Shown here: positions 23,584-32,423 of the stretch, one piece after another
Layout: every line of letters starts with the position of its first letter
Numbering within the stretch: position 1 is the stretch's first letter
Source: Acidobacteriota bacterium
GTDB lineage: Bacteria > Acidobacteriota > Terriglobia > Bryobacterales > Bryobacteraceae
Assembly: GCA_023436715.1 (NCBI GenBank)
Contig: JAEZIJ010000072.1
Span: forward strand, 1-44,981
Length of the DNA stretch: 44,981 nt
Reading direction: 5' to 3'
The notes under the pieces: model-generated
Database searches by the model: none
Seen by the model: only the letters and a program-made list of their open reading frames with translations
What the model was told of the DNA's origin: nothing
Made by a program: the position numbers and the translations under genes

Positions 23584-24541
23584 TTAGCCGCCCTGCTTCA
23601 GGGTGCGGCCGGAATAGGTGGACCACTGAGCCCCGCCGGGCTGGGTTGTCCGTTTCACTTCCTCGCTCTTCATTTGCGCGCGCCTAAGGCTGATCTTTTG
23701 CGCTTCGTCGATGGACAGCGTGCTGCCCTGCACTCTCTCCGTGGCGAGGCCGCGAGTTTCGTGAACATGCTGAACAGGGTCTTCGATATAGGCCCACTGT
23801 CCCTGGAGCCACGGCCCTGCCCCCTCATTCCACGGCCCGCGCGCACTCTCCGTGTCCGACATATTGAAATACGTGTGCGTCGAGCGCGGATCGCCCTCCA
23901 GTACTCCGGGAGGAAAATTTTCGGCGACGGTTGCCAGCGCCGCGGTGAACATCTGCATGTGAGCGATCTCACGCGTCATAAGGAAGCCCAGCGTGTTCTT
24001 GACGCTCGGGTCGTCCGTAAACTGCATCAGGTGTTCGTAGACGATTTTCGCGCGGGACTCGGCCGCGATGTCAGACCGCAGGTCCACCGTGAGATCGCCG
24101 TTGGCGTTCACGAACGCGCCGCTCCAGGGCACCCCCATGCAGTTGGTGACGGTCGGGCCACCGCCGCTCTCAACCAGGAATTGCGGAGACGTCAGCGCTT
24201 CCTGAATCAGGTCGTCGCGGCCCTCGGCGCCTTTCATGATCTTGCCGAGGCTGGTCCTCTCGACCGCGTTCTTCAATTCTCCGTTGATTCCGTTCAGGGA
24301 GCATCTGGATGGTCGCGCCCACCATCTCCAGATGACTGAATTCCTCCGTGGCAATGTCCATCAACAGATCGTACTTGTCCGGGTGAGGCTGCCTCGCGGC
24401 GAACGCTTGCACGAAGTATTGCATCGCGGCCTTCAGTTCGCCATTCCCGCCGCCGAACTGCTCCAGCAGGAGTCTCGCGAAGCGGGGATCGGGCCCGGAG
24501 ACGCGAGCGTCAAACTGAAGCTCTTTGACGTGATGAAACAT
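23584..24541 (-). pseudogene. Manganese catalase interrupted by a one-base frameshift
   Basis: Two overlapping frames together make one Mn catalase. The first (24541 to about 24300) starts MFHHVKELQFDARVSGPDPR and carries ATEEFSHLEM with metal-binding Glu, Glu and His; the second (about 24300 to 23584) continues NGINGELKNAVERTS and has REIAHMQMF with the second Glu/His pair. Removing one base from the run GGG at 24297-24299 joins the frames as QMLLNGINGELK and gives 318 residues, normal for the family. The enzyme breaks down hydrogen peroxide with a di-manganese centre. Whether this is real decay or a sequencing error cannot be told; the rest of the gene is well preserved, which favours error or very recent loss. 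Confidence 0.88.
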
Positions 24542-24642
24542 AGAAACTCCTCCCTGCCTTCGTGGACGCGCGTAAGCTGCCGGCAGGTGCCGGTTTCATG
24601 TCGGAAGGGTAAGTGCGGGGAGATCGTAGAGAAAAATTGACC

Positions 24643-24686
24643 CAGGCAGGACCGCCCCGTTGCGGTCGCGGCTCGGTTTCATGCCG
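24643..24686 (-). repeat. GAGCCGCG intergenic repeat, copy B
   Basis: Inverted, diverged copy of the element at 8329-8372: on the minus strand it contains ATGAAACCGAGCCGCG and GGTCCTGCCTG. It sits in the 183-base gap between the catalase start and the dehydratase stop. Nothing else was seen in that gap. Confidence 0.6.
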
Positions 24687-24724
24687 TTTCCGAGCGGCGC
24701 CCGCAAGGGGGCGGTTTCGGCGAT

Positions 24725-26716
24725 CTACCGGGAAGGGGCGTTGGCCATGGCTTTCTTTCCGGCTTCGAGGAGCCGGACGATGGTTTCAACATCGAAGACG
24801 CAGCCTCCCCAGGTGCCTCCGCTTACGTCCTGAAGCGCGGCCCAGAGGCGGGCATCCGATGAAAGGGCGGGGTCCGGCTTGAGGTCTCGACGCATGGGCC
24901 GCGAGGCTAATACGCGCTCCCCTTCTTCGGCGCCGAACATGAGGCCGCCGGCGCCGACGAGGTTCACCGAACCCTCCACGCGGTTGCGGTCGATGATGAT
25001 CTCGATGATGTCGCCTTCGAGCAGTTTGCCCAGCGGCCCGCCTGCCAACGCTTCCGGCGTGACGTGTCCAATGCACGCGCCCGTCGATAGCCCGCTGAAG
25101 CGCGCATCGGTGAGGAGGGCAACGTGCTTGCCGAAATCCAGGTGCCTCAGCGCGGCAGTAAGCTCGTAGGTTTCCTCCATGCCCGCGCCCATCGGCCCGC
25201 GCCCGGCCAGCACCAGGATATCGCCCGGCTGGATTCGCCCGCTCTTGATGGCCGCTATGGCATCCGGCTCATTCGTGAACACGCGCGCGGGACCGACCTT
25301 GCGGTAGACTCCGTCCGGGTCCACCACGCTGGGGTCGATGGCCGTGCTCTTGATGACCGATCCGCCCGGCGCAAGGCTGCCTTTGGGGAATGTGACCGTG
25401 GAAGTCAGGCCGCGGCGCTTCGCCGAAGCGGGCTCCATGATTACGTCGTCGGGCTCGATGCCTTCCCGCTTTTTCAGGATCGCGCGCAGTTTGGCCCGGC
25501 GCTCGGATTGCTCCCACCAATCGAGCATCTCGCCGAGCGTCGCCCCGGAAACCGTGAGCGCGCCGGTTTCGAGCATCCCGAGGCGGCGCAGGTGGAGCAT
25601 GACTTCGGGCACGCCGCCCGCCATGAACACGGCGACCGTCGGGTAGCTCCGGGGACCGTTGGGCAGAACATCGACCAGGCGGGGAACCTGGCGATTGATG
25701 GCGGTCCAATCGTCCACCGTAGGGCGCCTTAGGCCGGCCGCGTGCGCCACCGCGGGCATGTGCATGATGAGGTTCATCGACCCGCCGAAGGCGGCGTGCG
25801 TGACCATGGCGTTGCGGATTGCCGCGTCCGTGATGATTCGCCGCGTGGTGATGCCGGAAGCCCCAAGCTCCAGGACCGCACGCGCCGAGCGCCGGGCCAT
25901 ATCGAGCCAGATTACGTGGCCGGAGGGAGACAGCGCCGAATGCGTGAGGGCCAGGCCCAGAGCTTCGCTCACTACCTGCGAAGTACCGGCCGTGCCGAGG
26001 AACTGGCAGCCGCCGCCCGCCGAAGCGCAAACCCGGCAGCTCACCTCCGAAGCCTCTTCGAGCGAGATGACGCCATGCGCATACCGCGCGCCGGCCGACT
26101 GAATCTTCGCGGCGTCTTCACCGTTTTCGGATAACAGAGTGGAGCCGCCCGGGACGATCAGGCATGGCAGGTCGGGCGTCCCAGCCAGCGCCATCATCAT
26201 CGCGGGCAGGCCTTTGTCGCAGGCCGCCACGCCAAGGACGGCGTGACACGTCGGCAGTGACCGGATCAGCCTTCTGAATACGGCTGCCGCGTCGTTGCGA
26301 TACGCCAGGCTTTCGAACATGCCGGGGGTGCCCTGGGTACGGCCATCGCAGGGGTCGGTGCAGTAGCCGGCAAACGGCACCGCGCCCAGGTCCTTCAGTT
26401 CGCGAGCCGCCGTCTCAGTCAGGAGCCCGAGTTCCCAATGGCCGGTATGATAACCAAGGGCGATGGGGGTGCCATCGGGGGCCCTCATGCCGCCGAGAGT
26501 GCTCAGGATGAGCACCTCCCGACCGCCTAGCGCGTCCGGATTCCAGCCCAATCCGGCGTCCTGGACCCACCCGAAAAGGTCGCCGGAAGGCCGTTTGAGC
26601 AGCATCTCCGGAGTAAGCGGCAGTCTGCCGGCGGGCCCCGGCGCGGTTGGGCGTATGTCGTAGAGGCGGTCATCCCCGGTATCGAGGATGGAGGCAAGCG
26701 AATTAGGCATAAGCAC
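24725..26716 (-). CDS. yjhG: YjhG/YagF-type D-xylonate dehydratase (IlvD/Edd family)
   Basis: Fe-S dehydratase of 663 residues, the length of the E. coli YjhG/YagF group (about 655) rather than IlvD. Very close wording throughout: RPSGDLFGW, LSTLGGMRAPDG, DPCDGRTQGTPGMF, VAACDKGLPAMMMALAG, CASAGGGCQFLGTAGTSQVV, VDDWTAINRQVPRLVDVLPNGP and ARFSGLSTGACIGHV. The three cluster cysteines (DPCDG, AACDKG, GGCQF) are present. It dehydrates D-xylonate or a related aldonic acid to the 2-keto-3-deoxy acid. It stands alone here, with no sugar dehydrogenase or aldolase nearby. The ATG at 26716 has no strong ribosome binding site. Confidence 0.92.
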   Translation of the reverse strand: MLMPNSLASILDTGDDRLYDIRPTAPGPAGRLPLTPEMLLKRPSGDLFGWVQDAGLGWNPDALGGREVLILSTLGGMRAPDGTPIALGYHTGHWELGLLTETAARELKDLGAVPFAGYCTDPCDGRTQGTPGMFESLAYRNDAAAVFRRLIRSLPTCHAVLGVAACDKGLPAMMMALAGTPDLPCLIVPGGSTLLSENGEDAAKIQSAGARYAHGVISLEEASEVSCRVCASAGGGCQFLGTAGTSQVVSEALGLALTHSALSPSGHVIWLDMARRSARAVLELGASGITTRRIITDAAIRNAMVTHAAFGGSMNLIMHMPAVAHAAGLRRPTVDDWTAINRQVPRLVDVLPNGPRSYPTVAVFMAGGVPEVMLHLRRLGMLETGALTVSGATLGEMLDWWEQSERRAKLRAILKKREGIEPDDVIMEPASAKRRGLTSTVTFPKGSLAPGGSVIKSTAIDPSVVDPDGVYRKVGPARVFTNEPDAIAAIKSGRIQPGDILVLAGRGPMGAGMEETYELTAALRHLDFGKHVALLTDARFSGLSTGACIGHVTPEALAGGPLGKLLEGDIIEIIIDRNRVEGSVNLVGAGGLMFGAEEGERVLASRPMRRDLKPDPALSSDARLWAALQDVSGGTWGGCVFDVETIVRLLEAGKKAMANAPSR

Positions 26717-26773
26717 CAGCCTATCGCAGGAACGCCGGGGCCGCCGGTCATGAAAATTAATACATTAAGTTTC

Positions 26774-26779
26774 TATAAT
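26774..26779 (+). promoter_or_regulatory. -10 box upstream of the beta-barrel gene
   Basis: A perfect TATAAT about 40 bases before the start at 26820; no good -35 box is at the right distance (TGAAAA at 26751). The hexamer lies inside a unit (26771-26785) that resembles the 15-base tandem repeat at 29035-29093. Confidence 0.4.
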
Positions 26780-26819
26780 CTACTACCCAGTTATGGCATT
26801 CTCGTTTCGGAGAGTAAAC

Positions 26820-27521
26820 ATGAATCACGCGTTCGCCGCTCTGCTTGCTACCCTGGCGCTGGCCGCTCCTGCGGTTTCCCAGCAAACATACGTAACCCGG
26901 TACGATGCCTACATTGGATACGCGTACCTGAACAGTCCTGCTGTCAAGCTCCCCGAGTCGGGCGTCCACTTCCAGTTCGGTTATAGGCCGAAGACGTGGT
27001 ACTCGGTGGGGTTCGACTACACCAACGCTAGAGGCGATCTGACGCTGACGCCGAACCTGCTGCCGGTTGATCTCCAGCAGCGGTTGGCGGCGCAACTGGG
27101 TCAACTGGCGGCTGCCGGGCGCCTTCCGGCCGGATACCAGCTTGCGGTGACGGCGCGCTCGGAGACACAGACGCTCACAGCCGGGCCACAGCTTGCATTC
27201 CGGCATTTCAAACCGGTGACGCTCTTTGTACGGCCTTCGTTAGGGGCCATGCGCGAGGTTGCCATCCCGAAATCCGCGGACCCGATCGCTAACGGGATCG
27301 TGAAGCAACTTGTTCCATCGGGCAGGAAACGGGACTGGACGGGCTATTTCGGGGCAGGCGCAGGCATGGACGTCAACTTCAATCATCACTTCGCCATCAG
27401 GTTCCAGGGGGACCTGGTCTGGGATCACCTGTTCAACGACCTTTTGGCGAACGGCCGAAAGACGGTGCGCTTCTCAATCGGACCGGCTTTCAACTTCGGA
27501 CGTAACATCGTGGAGCATTGA
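26820..27521 (+). CDS. Outer-membrane beta-barrel protein
   Basis: Exported protein of 233 residues. A signal peptide covers residues 1-20 (MNHAFAALLATLALAAPAVS, cut near VSQQ). The rest alternates polar and hydrophobic residues as in an 8-strand OmpA/OmpX-like barrel, with GYAYLNSPAV, FQFGYRPKTWYSVGFDY and VRFSIGPAFNFG as strands. The start 26820 is chosen over 26793 because GGAG lies nine bases upstream and the signal peptide then starts cleanly. The middle (about 75-115) is an Ala/Leu/Gln-rich loop. Function unknown. Followed after 16 bases by the gene at 27538. Confidence 0.78.
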   Translation: MNHAFAALLATLALAAPAVSQQTYVTRYDAYIGYAYLNSPAVKLPESGVHFQFGYRPKTWYSVGFDYTNARGDLTLTPNLLPVDLQQRLAAQLGQLAAAGRLPAGYQLAVTARSETQTLTAGPQLAFRHFKPVTLFVRPSLGAMREVAIPKSADPIANGIVKQLVPSGRKRDWTGYFGAGAGMDVNFNHHFAIRFQGDLVWDHLFNDLLANGRKTVRFSIGPAFNFGRNIVEH

Positions 27522-27537
27522 GCGAGCGGGGCCGGGT

Positions 27538-28005
27538 ATGCAAAAACTGATCGCAGTGGAGGAGGCCAGGCGGGTACTCACGGAGGGCAAGGAGTGGTCG
27601 ATCTGGCGATGGCTGCTCGAAAAAAGGAGAGTGCGCACGACTGCGGACGCGGGGACCGCGGCGCTCGACGACCTCGAGAAGAAGGTAAAGTCCGGCTGGA
27701 GTCCCGATTTGAAGAAGGCATACCGCGAGTTGCTGGCCGCCGCCTCGGTGAACGGCAATTCGCGGGCCGGCCACACGAAGGAAGCGGTGAACGGCGCCGA
27801 TGCATTAAAAGCCGCGGTCCGGAAGGTGAAGGAGGCCGACGACCAAGCCTTCAAAGCCCGGGTGGACGCGGAAGCGCTTTTCGCCGAGGCAGAAAAGCGG
27901 CTGAGCGGGAGTCTGGCCCGGGAGGCCGCCCAGAAGGCGTTGGAGGCCTACGATCTACGGGAGAAAGCCATCCGGCGCGCCGAAGTTGCGGGGAGGGGTA
28001 AGTAG
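27538..28005 (+). CDS. Conserved-looking helical protein of unknown function
   Basis: Protein of 155 residues from ATG 27538. It starts MQKLIAVEEARRVLTEGKEW, has a Trp-rich stretch (WSIWRWLLEKRRV) and is otherwise rich in Ala, Lys and Glu, almost wholly helical with heptad-like spacing (KAAVRKVKEADDQAFKARVDAEALFAEAEKRL). No signal peptide or membrane segment, no recognised domain. The start is inside a longer open frame that overlaps the previous gene and has only a weak ribosome binding site. It may bind nucleic acid or form a coiled coil; no firm role. Confidence 0.65.
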   Translation: MQKLIAVEEARRVLTEGKEWSIWRWLLEKRRVRTTADAGTAALDDLEKKVKSGWSPDLKKAYRELLAAASVNGNSRAGHTKEAVNGADALKAAVRKVKEADDQAFKARVDAEALFAEAEKRLSGSLAREAAQKALEAYDLREKAIRRAEVAGRGK

Positions 28006-28020
28006 CGGCGTGGCATGCGC

Positions 28021-28048
28021 GTGGCACATGCCTCCTGGCCTGTGCCAC
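28021..28048. repeat. Hairpin repeat (GGACAGGCC family), long variant
   Basis: Arms GTGGCACATGCC and GGCCTGTGCCAC, eleven of twelve pairs, around TCCT. It lies 15 bases after the stop of the helical-protein gene and 29 bases before the stop of the convergent TIM-barrel gene. Confidence 0.7.
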
Positions 28049-28077
28049 GCAAGCTGTGAAAGAATCCTGGGAAACCC

Positions 28078-29025
28078 CTAAATCCCGAGTTCCCGCTGCG
28101 CGTACGCGAGGCACTGGCGCACGTTGTCCTCTTCGAGCTTTACCCGCTCCTCCGGGCTGAGCGGTTCCACGTGCGGCAGCGGCTTTCGCGGCTTGTTCTC
28201 CCGCACCATCCGCAGGATGCGTGCCAGGCGCTCGCCGCCGAGGTCCGGGAACGAAACCCAGAATTTGTCCGTTAAGCACGGGATCTTCAGGGGGCTCCGG
28301 GTCATCATCTCCAGCGTGAATTCGGCCTTCGGACGAGCCCGCCGCATAGCGTTTACTACCGCCTTGACGTCCACCATGCCGTCACCGAACGGGACTTCGA
28401 CGAGCAGGAAACCATCCGGATACTCGCCTACCGCCATATCCTTCAGATGCGCACTGACGGAATAGGGGGCAAGCGCTTCCACCAACTCCTCCATGGTATC
28501 GAGCAGGGAGAGGTTATTCCCCGTATCGAGACAAACGCCCAGGTACTCGCTGCTGTACTCTTTCATCAGGCGGGCGAGTTCGTCGGCGGTCCAATCCTTG
28601 TGGTTCTCCAGGCCCAGGGTGACCTTGTACTTCTCCAGAACCGGCAACGCCATGGCGATGCTGGCCTTCGACTCGGCAAGAAACGCTTTCCACTGCTCGA
28701 CCGAGGAAAAGACCTCGTAGCGCCTGCCGCCCAGACAGAACCCGCGAAGGACGTTGGACCCGGCCTCTTTCGCGGCCTTGACGGACCGCTCAAATCCCGC
28801 CGTATCCCGCTTCGGCAGAGTCACCCAGGCTTCGAGGCGCATGTTCGACTGCTCGAGCCGCGCCCTGACTTTCTTCAGGTACTCCGGCTCGGAGGACTCC
28901 AGCGCAATCTCAACGCCGCCTGCGCCCAGCCGTTCGCAGTAATCGATAAAGTCCAGGACCGACTTCGGCTTCCGGAACGGAAATGAATCCGTAGTAATCG
29001 CCATCCTGGTCAAACGTTTGTCCAC
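28078..29025 (-). CDS. Sugar phosphate isomerase/epimerase-like TIM barrel
   Basis: Protein of 315 residues of the AP endonuclease 2 / xylose isomerase-like TIM-barrel superfamily. Marks are the N-terminal GAGGVEIALES, the metal-site candidates in LGLENHKDW (Glu, His), GVCLDTGNN (Asp), VSAHLKDM (His) and VEVPFGDGMVD, and FTLEMM (Glu). The GTG start at 29025 has GGAG eight bases upstream; ATG at 29004 is the alternative. No secretion signal. The family isomerises or epimerises sugars, inositols or related compounds; the substrate cannot be read from the sequence. Its gene is monocistronic and divergent from nothing nearby. Confidence 0.8.
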   Translation of the reverse strand: MDKRLTRMAITTDSFPFRKPKSVLDFIDYCERLGAGGVEIALESSEPEYLKKVRARLEQSNMRLEAWVTLPKRDTAGFERSVKAAKEAGSNVLRGFCLGGRRYEVFSSVEQWKAFLAESKASIAMALPVLEKYKVTLGLENHKDWTADELARLMKEYSSEYLGVCLDTGNNLSLLDTMEELVEALAPYSVSAHLKDMAVGEYPDGFLLVEVPFGDGMVDVKAVVNAMRRARPKAEFTLEMMTRSPLKIPCLTDKFWVSFPDLGGERLARILRMVRENKPRKPLPHVEPLSPEERVKLEEDNVRQCLAYAQRELGI

Positions 29026-29034
29026 TATCCACGC

Positions 29035-29093
29035 TCCACAATTTACGATCTATAATGTGCGGTTCTACAATCTACGATTCTACAATCTACTCA
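29035..29093. repeat. 15-base tandem repeat, four units
   Basis: Four near-identical units in a row: 29035-29048, 29049-29063, 29064-29078 and 29079-29093, with consensus TCTACAATCTACGAT. The third and fourth differ only at the end. The fourth unit runs into the last codons and stop of the sigma-54 activator gene. No spacers, so not a CRISPR. A related unit occurs at 26771-26785. Confidence 0.75.
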
Positions 29094-30420
29094 GCCCCAG
29101 CGCCCGAATGCGCTTATGGAGGTTCGTCCGTTCCATCCCTAGCGTCCGCGCGGCGGAGGACACGTTCCAGTTCGTCTGCTCCAGCGCCCGCAGGATATGC
29201 TCGCGCTCCGCCGCGTCCCGCGCGTCCTGTACGCTCGACCGCACCGCCTGCTCCCGCGGAAGCCGGATTTCCAGCGGCACCGATTCCGCACCCAGCCGCT
29301 CGCCGGGCGTCAGGATCGCCATCCGCTCCACAACGTTCCTCAACTCCCGGGCGTTGCCCGGCCACGAGAACCTCTCAAGCAGGGTGAACGCCTCGTCGTC
29401 CATCGTCTTATGCCGGAAGTTGTTCCGTTTGCAGAACTCCTCCAGAAAGTATGCCGCCAGCGGACGCACGTCCGCCGAGCGTTCGCGCAGAGGCGGAACC
29501 CGGATCGGAACCACGCACAGCCGGTAGTAAAGGTCCTCCCTGAACTGCTTCTGCGCTACCATGCCTGCAAGGTCGCGATTAGTCGCCGAGATCACCCGCA
29601 CGCTCACCCGGATCGTCTGCTCGCCGCCCACGCGGTGGAACTCACCCTCCTGCAATACGCGCAGCAGCTTCGCCTGTGCCGTTTCGTGCAGGTCGCCCAC
29701 TTCGTCCAGGAACAGCGTTCCGCCGTCGGCCGTTTCGAACTTTCCCCGCCTCGCCGCCGCCGCGCCGGTGAATGCGCCCTTTTCGTGCCCGAACAATTCG
29801 GTCTCAAGCAACTCGGTGGGAATCGCCGCACAGTTCATCTTCACGAACGGGCCTGCCGCGAACGGGCTTTCGCGGTGAATGTACGCGGCCAGCAGTTCCT
29901 TCCCCGTCCCCGATTCCCCGGTTAACAGCACCCGCGCGTCCGACCGCGCCACCATCCGCGCCTGCTCCACCACGCGCAGGAACACGTCGCTCGCCCCGAG
30001 CATCCGAGGACCTTCGCCAACCAGTTCGCGCAGGCGCTCGTTTTCCCTTCTCAGCGCCGCCTGTTCTATGGCGTTCTTGATCGCCAGCAGCAGCCGGTCT
30101 CGCGTGAGCGGTTTTTCCAGGAAATCGAACGCTCCGGCCCGGGTGGCCTCCACCGCATCCGAGATTGTGGCGTGGCCGGAGATCATGATGGCAGGGCTGC
30201 GGTTATCGGTCTGCTTGAGCCAGCGCAGCACCTCGATGCCGTTGCCGTCCGGCAACAGCACATCCAGGAGGTACGCATCGGCGCGGCGGATATCCGAGTG
30301 GGCGCGGAACTCGCCGGCCGAGCGGCAGATCGACACCGCGTAGCCTTCCCGTTCCAATATGAGCCGGAGGGAGTTCCCTACGTTTACTTCATCGTCCAGG
30401 ATGGCAATGCGCGCCGGCAT
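29080..30420 (-). CDS. Sigma-54-dependent response regulator (NtrX/NtrC type)
   Basis: Regulator of 446 residues. The receiver domain (1-120) has the phosphoacceptor D53 in LLDVLLPDG and the acidic pair DD 9-10. The AAA+ domain (about 140-370) has GESGTGKE (Walker A), the sigma-54 contact loop KGAFTGA, and GGTLFLDEVGDL (Walker B). The C-terminal Fis-type helix-turn-helix (about 405-446) ends in NVSSAARTLGMERTNLHKRIRALG, the form found in NtrX-like proteins. It follows the histidine kinase by 27 bases and is the last gene of the operon. Targets are unknown. Confidence 0.94.
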   Translation of the reverse strand: MPARIAILDDEVNVGNSLRLILEREGYAVSICRSAGEFRAHSDIRRADAYLLDVLLPDGNGIEVLRWLKQTDNRSPAIMISGHATISDAVEATRAGAFDFLEKPLTRDRLLLAIKNAIEQAALRRENERLRELVGEGPRMLGASDVFLRVVEQARMVARSDARVLLTGESGTGKELLAAYIHRESPFAAGPFVKMNCAAIPTELLETELFGHEKGAFTGAAAARRGKFETADGGTLFLDEVGDLHETAQAKLLRVLQEGEFHRVGGEQTIRVSVRVISATNRDLAGMVAQKQFREDLYYRLCVVPIRVPPLRERSADVRPLAAYFLEEFCKRNNFRHKTMDDEAFTLLERFSWPGNARELRNVVERMAILTPGERLGAESVPLEIRLPREQAVRSSVQDARDAAEREHILRALEQTNWNVSSAARTLGMERTNLHKRIRALGLSRL

Positions 30421-30447
30421 TATCTCTCAGCATGCATCCAAAGCGGG

Positions 30448-31833
30448 TCAGATAGCTACTCTGCTCACCGCCTGCGGAAGCACTACGCGGAACGCCGCCC
30501 CGCCCAGTTCGCCCGCGACCAGCAGGATATCCCCGCCCAACCGCAGTGCGTTCTTCCGCGCGATGGAGAGCCCCAGGCCCATGCCGTGCGCCTTGAATGA
30601 AATCGTCGGCTCGAACAGCGACCTCCGCGCTTCGTCGTTTAATCCCGGGCCGGAATCGTGTACCTCGATCGCGACCTGCCCGTCGCCAACCGACGTCAGC
30701 ACCATCACGGATCCCGCCTGCCCCGCGGCATCCGCGGCGTTTTCCAGCAGGTTTGTGAGGATGCCCTTGAACAGGTCTTCGTCGGCCAGCGCCCAGGCGC
30801 CGCTGCGCTCGAACCGCAGCGTGTAGCCGAGACCGGGATGCCCGGTCTTCAGAAACGAAATGCGCTCCTCGACGGCGGCGTTCACGTCAACCGGTTCCTG
30901 CCTCAGCGGCGGCTCGGCCGAAAACTCGGAGAAGGCCCGCACCCGGCGCTCCAGGCTCTCCACCTCGTCTACGACAATCTGCGCCGCCTGGTCGATGAAC
31001 TCCTGGTCGTTCTCATTCCGCCGGGCGATGATCTCTTCCATGGTTAGCCGGATCGGCGTCAGCGAGTTCTTCAGCTCGTGCGCCATTTTGCGCGCCAGCA
31101 TCTGCCAGCTTGCCAGTTGCGTCAGGTAGACCAGGCGTTCGCGGCTGTGCTGAAGCTGCGCGGCCATATCGTTGAACGCTACGATTGCCCGTCCGACTTC
31201 ATCCTTGCGCCCCGTTTCGACCCGTGCGCCGAAATCGCCGGCGGCAAGTTGCGACAGCCCGGCCGTCAACTGTTGGATCGGCCGGCTCAGCCGGTGCGCC
31301 ATGAGAATCAGGAGGCACAGCGAAACGATCCAGATCGCGGCCGCAAGCGAACCGAACGTGAACAGCAGGCCGCGGCGCAGGTCGCGCGCCCGTGCGCGAG
31401 TGACCGTCTCGCGAGCCTGCCGGTACTCGCTGGCCAACCGCGCCATGTTGAACCCGAACTTGCTCGTGTAGAGGCCGACTCCCTCGGGCCGCCGCTGCAT
31501 GTACGTCAGCAGGCCGTCCTCTGTGAGCACGAACCGTTCCGGCTCTTCACTTTGCCAGAACTCGCTCACATCCGGGGTCCAGACCGCTTCCTGCCCGCGC
31601 GCATACATCACGGGCGTCACGGTTCGGGCATCGCGCTTCAATGATTCGCAGGCGCGTTGATACAGCTCGCGCCCGGCGTCCTCCAGGCTTCGGGAAAGAG
31701 TATCCAGTTGGTCGGTGTTGGAGTAGGTGAGGCTGTGCTCCAGCAGCGAAGATGCCACCCACCAGGTCACGGCTAGCGGGCCCAGCGTCGCTGCCAGGAA
31801 CACCAGAATCAGCCGGTTGCGCAGTCGGTTCAC
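30448..31833 (-). CDS. Sensor histidine kinase, NtrY-like
   Basis: Membrane kinase of 461 residues. TM1 is at about 8-30, a sensory region of about 125 residues faces the periplasm, and TM2 is at about 155-180. A HAMP domain follows (LSRPIQQLTAGLSQLAAGDF). The phosphoacceptor H252 is in MAHELKNSLTPIRL, the NtrY style. ATP-binding boxes are NLLENAADA, DSGPGL and GMGLGLSI. The GTG start overlaps the previous stop (GTGA), so it is translationally coupled to the DUF4390-like gene. The NtrY-DUF4390 neighbourhood is known from proteobacteria. The signal is unknown; envelope state is a fair guess given the operon. Confidence 0.92.
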   Translation of the reverse strand: MNRLRNRLILVFLAATLGPLAVTWWVASSLLEHSLTYSNTDQLDTLSRSLEDAGRELYQRACESLKRDARTVTPVMYARGQEAVWTPDVSEFWQSEEPERFVLTEDGLLTYMQRRPEGVGLYTSKFGFNMARLASEYRQARETVTRARARDLRRGLLFTFGSLAAAIWIVSLCLLILMAHRLSRPIQQLTAGLSQLAAGDFGARVETGRKDEVGRAIVAFNDMAAQLQHSRERLVYLTQLASWQMLARKMAHELKNSLTPIRLTMEEIIARRNENDQEFIDQAAQIVVDEVESLERRVRAFSEFSAEPPLRQEPVDVNAAVEERISFLKTGHPGLGYTLRFERSGAWALADEDLFKGILTNLLENAADAAGQAGSVMVLTSVGDGQVAIEVHDSGPGLNDEARRSLFEPTISFKAHGMGLGLSIARKNALRLGGDILLVAGELGGAAFRVVLPQAVSRVAI

Positions 31834-32423
31834 TTCTTCATCTCATCCAGCCGGAACGGCCCGCCGTCATATAGCAACCGGTTTTGATCCCCGCGCGTGC
31901 GCCGGCTGAAAATCTCGATAAGCTTCGTCAGGCTCACGCTCTCCTGGCGATCAAGTTCCGCCTGCTCCGCCGGGTTCTCGGACCGTACATCCAGCCGCAC
32001 CCAGAACGGTTGCTTTTTGCCTATACCGGCCGGCGCGAGCGATAACTCATCCAGGCACCACGCCTCGGCCGCGCGCGCCGCGAGATGCGACACCGACTTC
32101 CGCGGATACCCCATCTTCACTACCGTGAACTTCTCTTCCCAGAGGTCGTAGCTGAAAACGAACCGCTGAATATCGCGCGTAGCAACCGTCGCCCACCGGT
32201 CCGTCGAGATCGCCAGTTGAAAGGCGAACGGCACTGGCGCGCCGTTCCGGAGCCGCTCCAGCGGCTTGCCGGATACGAATTTCAGGTGGGGAACCACGAT
32301 GCGCAGTCGGCCGTCCACGAACCGCACGTCCATCCCATCGGACTCCATCCCTTTTGCCAGACCAATACCGCAGGCAGGCACGAGCAACCCGAGAAAGCCC
32401 CGGCGCGTAAGGTTAGGTGGCAT
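31830..32423 (-). CDS. DUF4390-like exported protein
   Basis: Protein of 197 residues with an N-terminal LTRRGFLGLLVPACGIG stretch, which may be a Tat-type signal (RRGFL) or a lipoprotein signal with Cys 18. The mature part is beta-rich (VRFVDGRLRIVVPHLKFV, PFAFQLAISTDRW, PFWVRLDVRSEN) and fits DUF4390, a family often found directly before ntrYX. It starts immediately after the Omp85-like stop, with no base between. It is probably periplasmic and may sense or relay a signal to the kinase; that is inference. Confidence 0.72.
   Translation of the reverse strand: MPPNLTRRGFLGLLVPACGIGLAKGMESDGMDVRFVDGRLRIVVPHLKFVSGKPLERLRNGAPVPFAFQLAISTDRWATVATRDIQRFVFSYDLWEEKFTVVKMGYPRKSVSHLAARAAEAWCLDELSLAPAGIGKKQPFWVRLDVRSENPAEQAELDRQESVSLTKLIEIFSRRTRGDQNRLLYDGGPFRLDEMKK

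Noticed and set aside
24290..24310. Programmed frameshift in the Mn catalase
   Set aside because: There is no stop codon or stimulatory signal next to the shift, and the family is not known to use one. A one-base indel in a G run is simpler.
29035..29093. CRISPR-like array
   Set aside because: The units are directly joined with no spacers and no cas genes are present.
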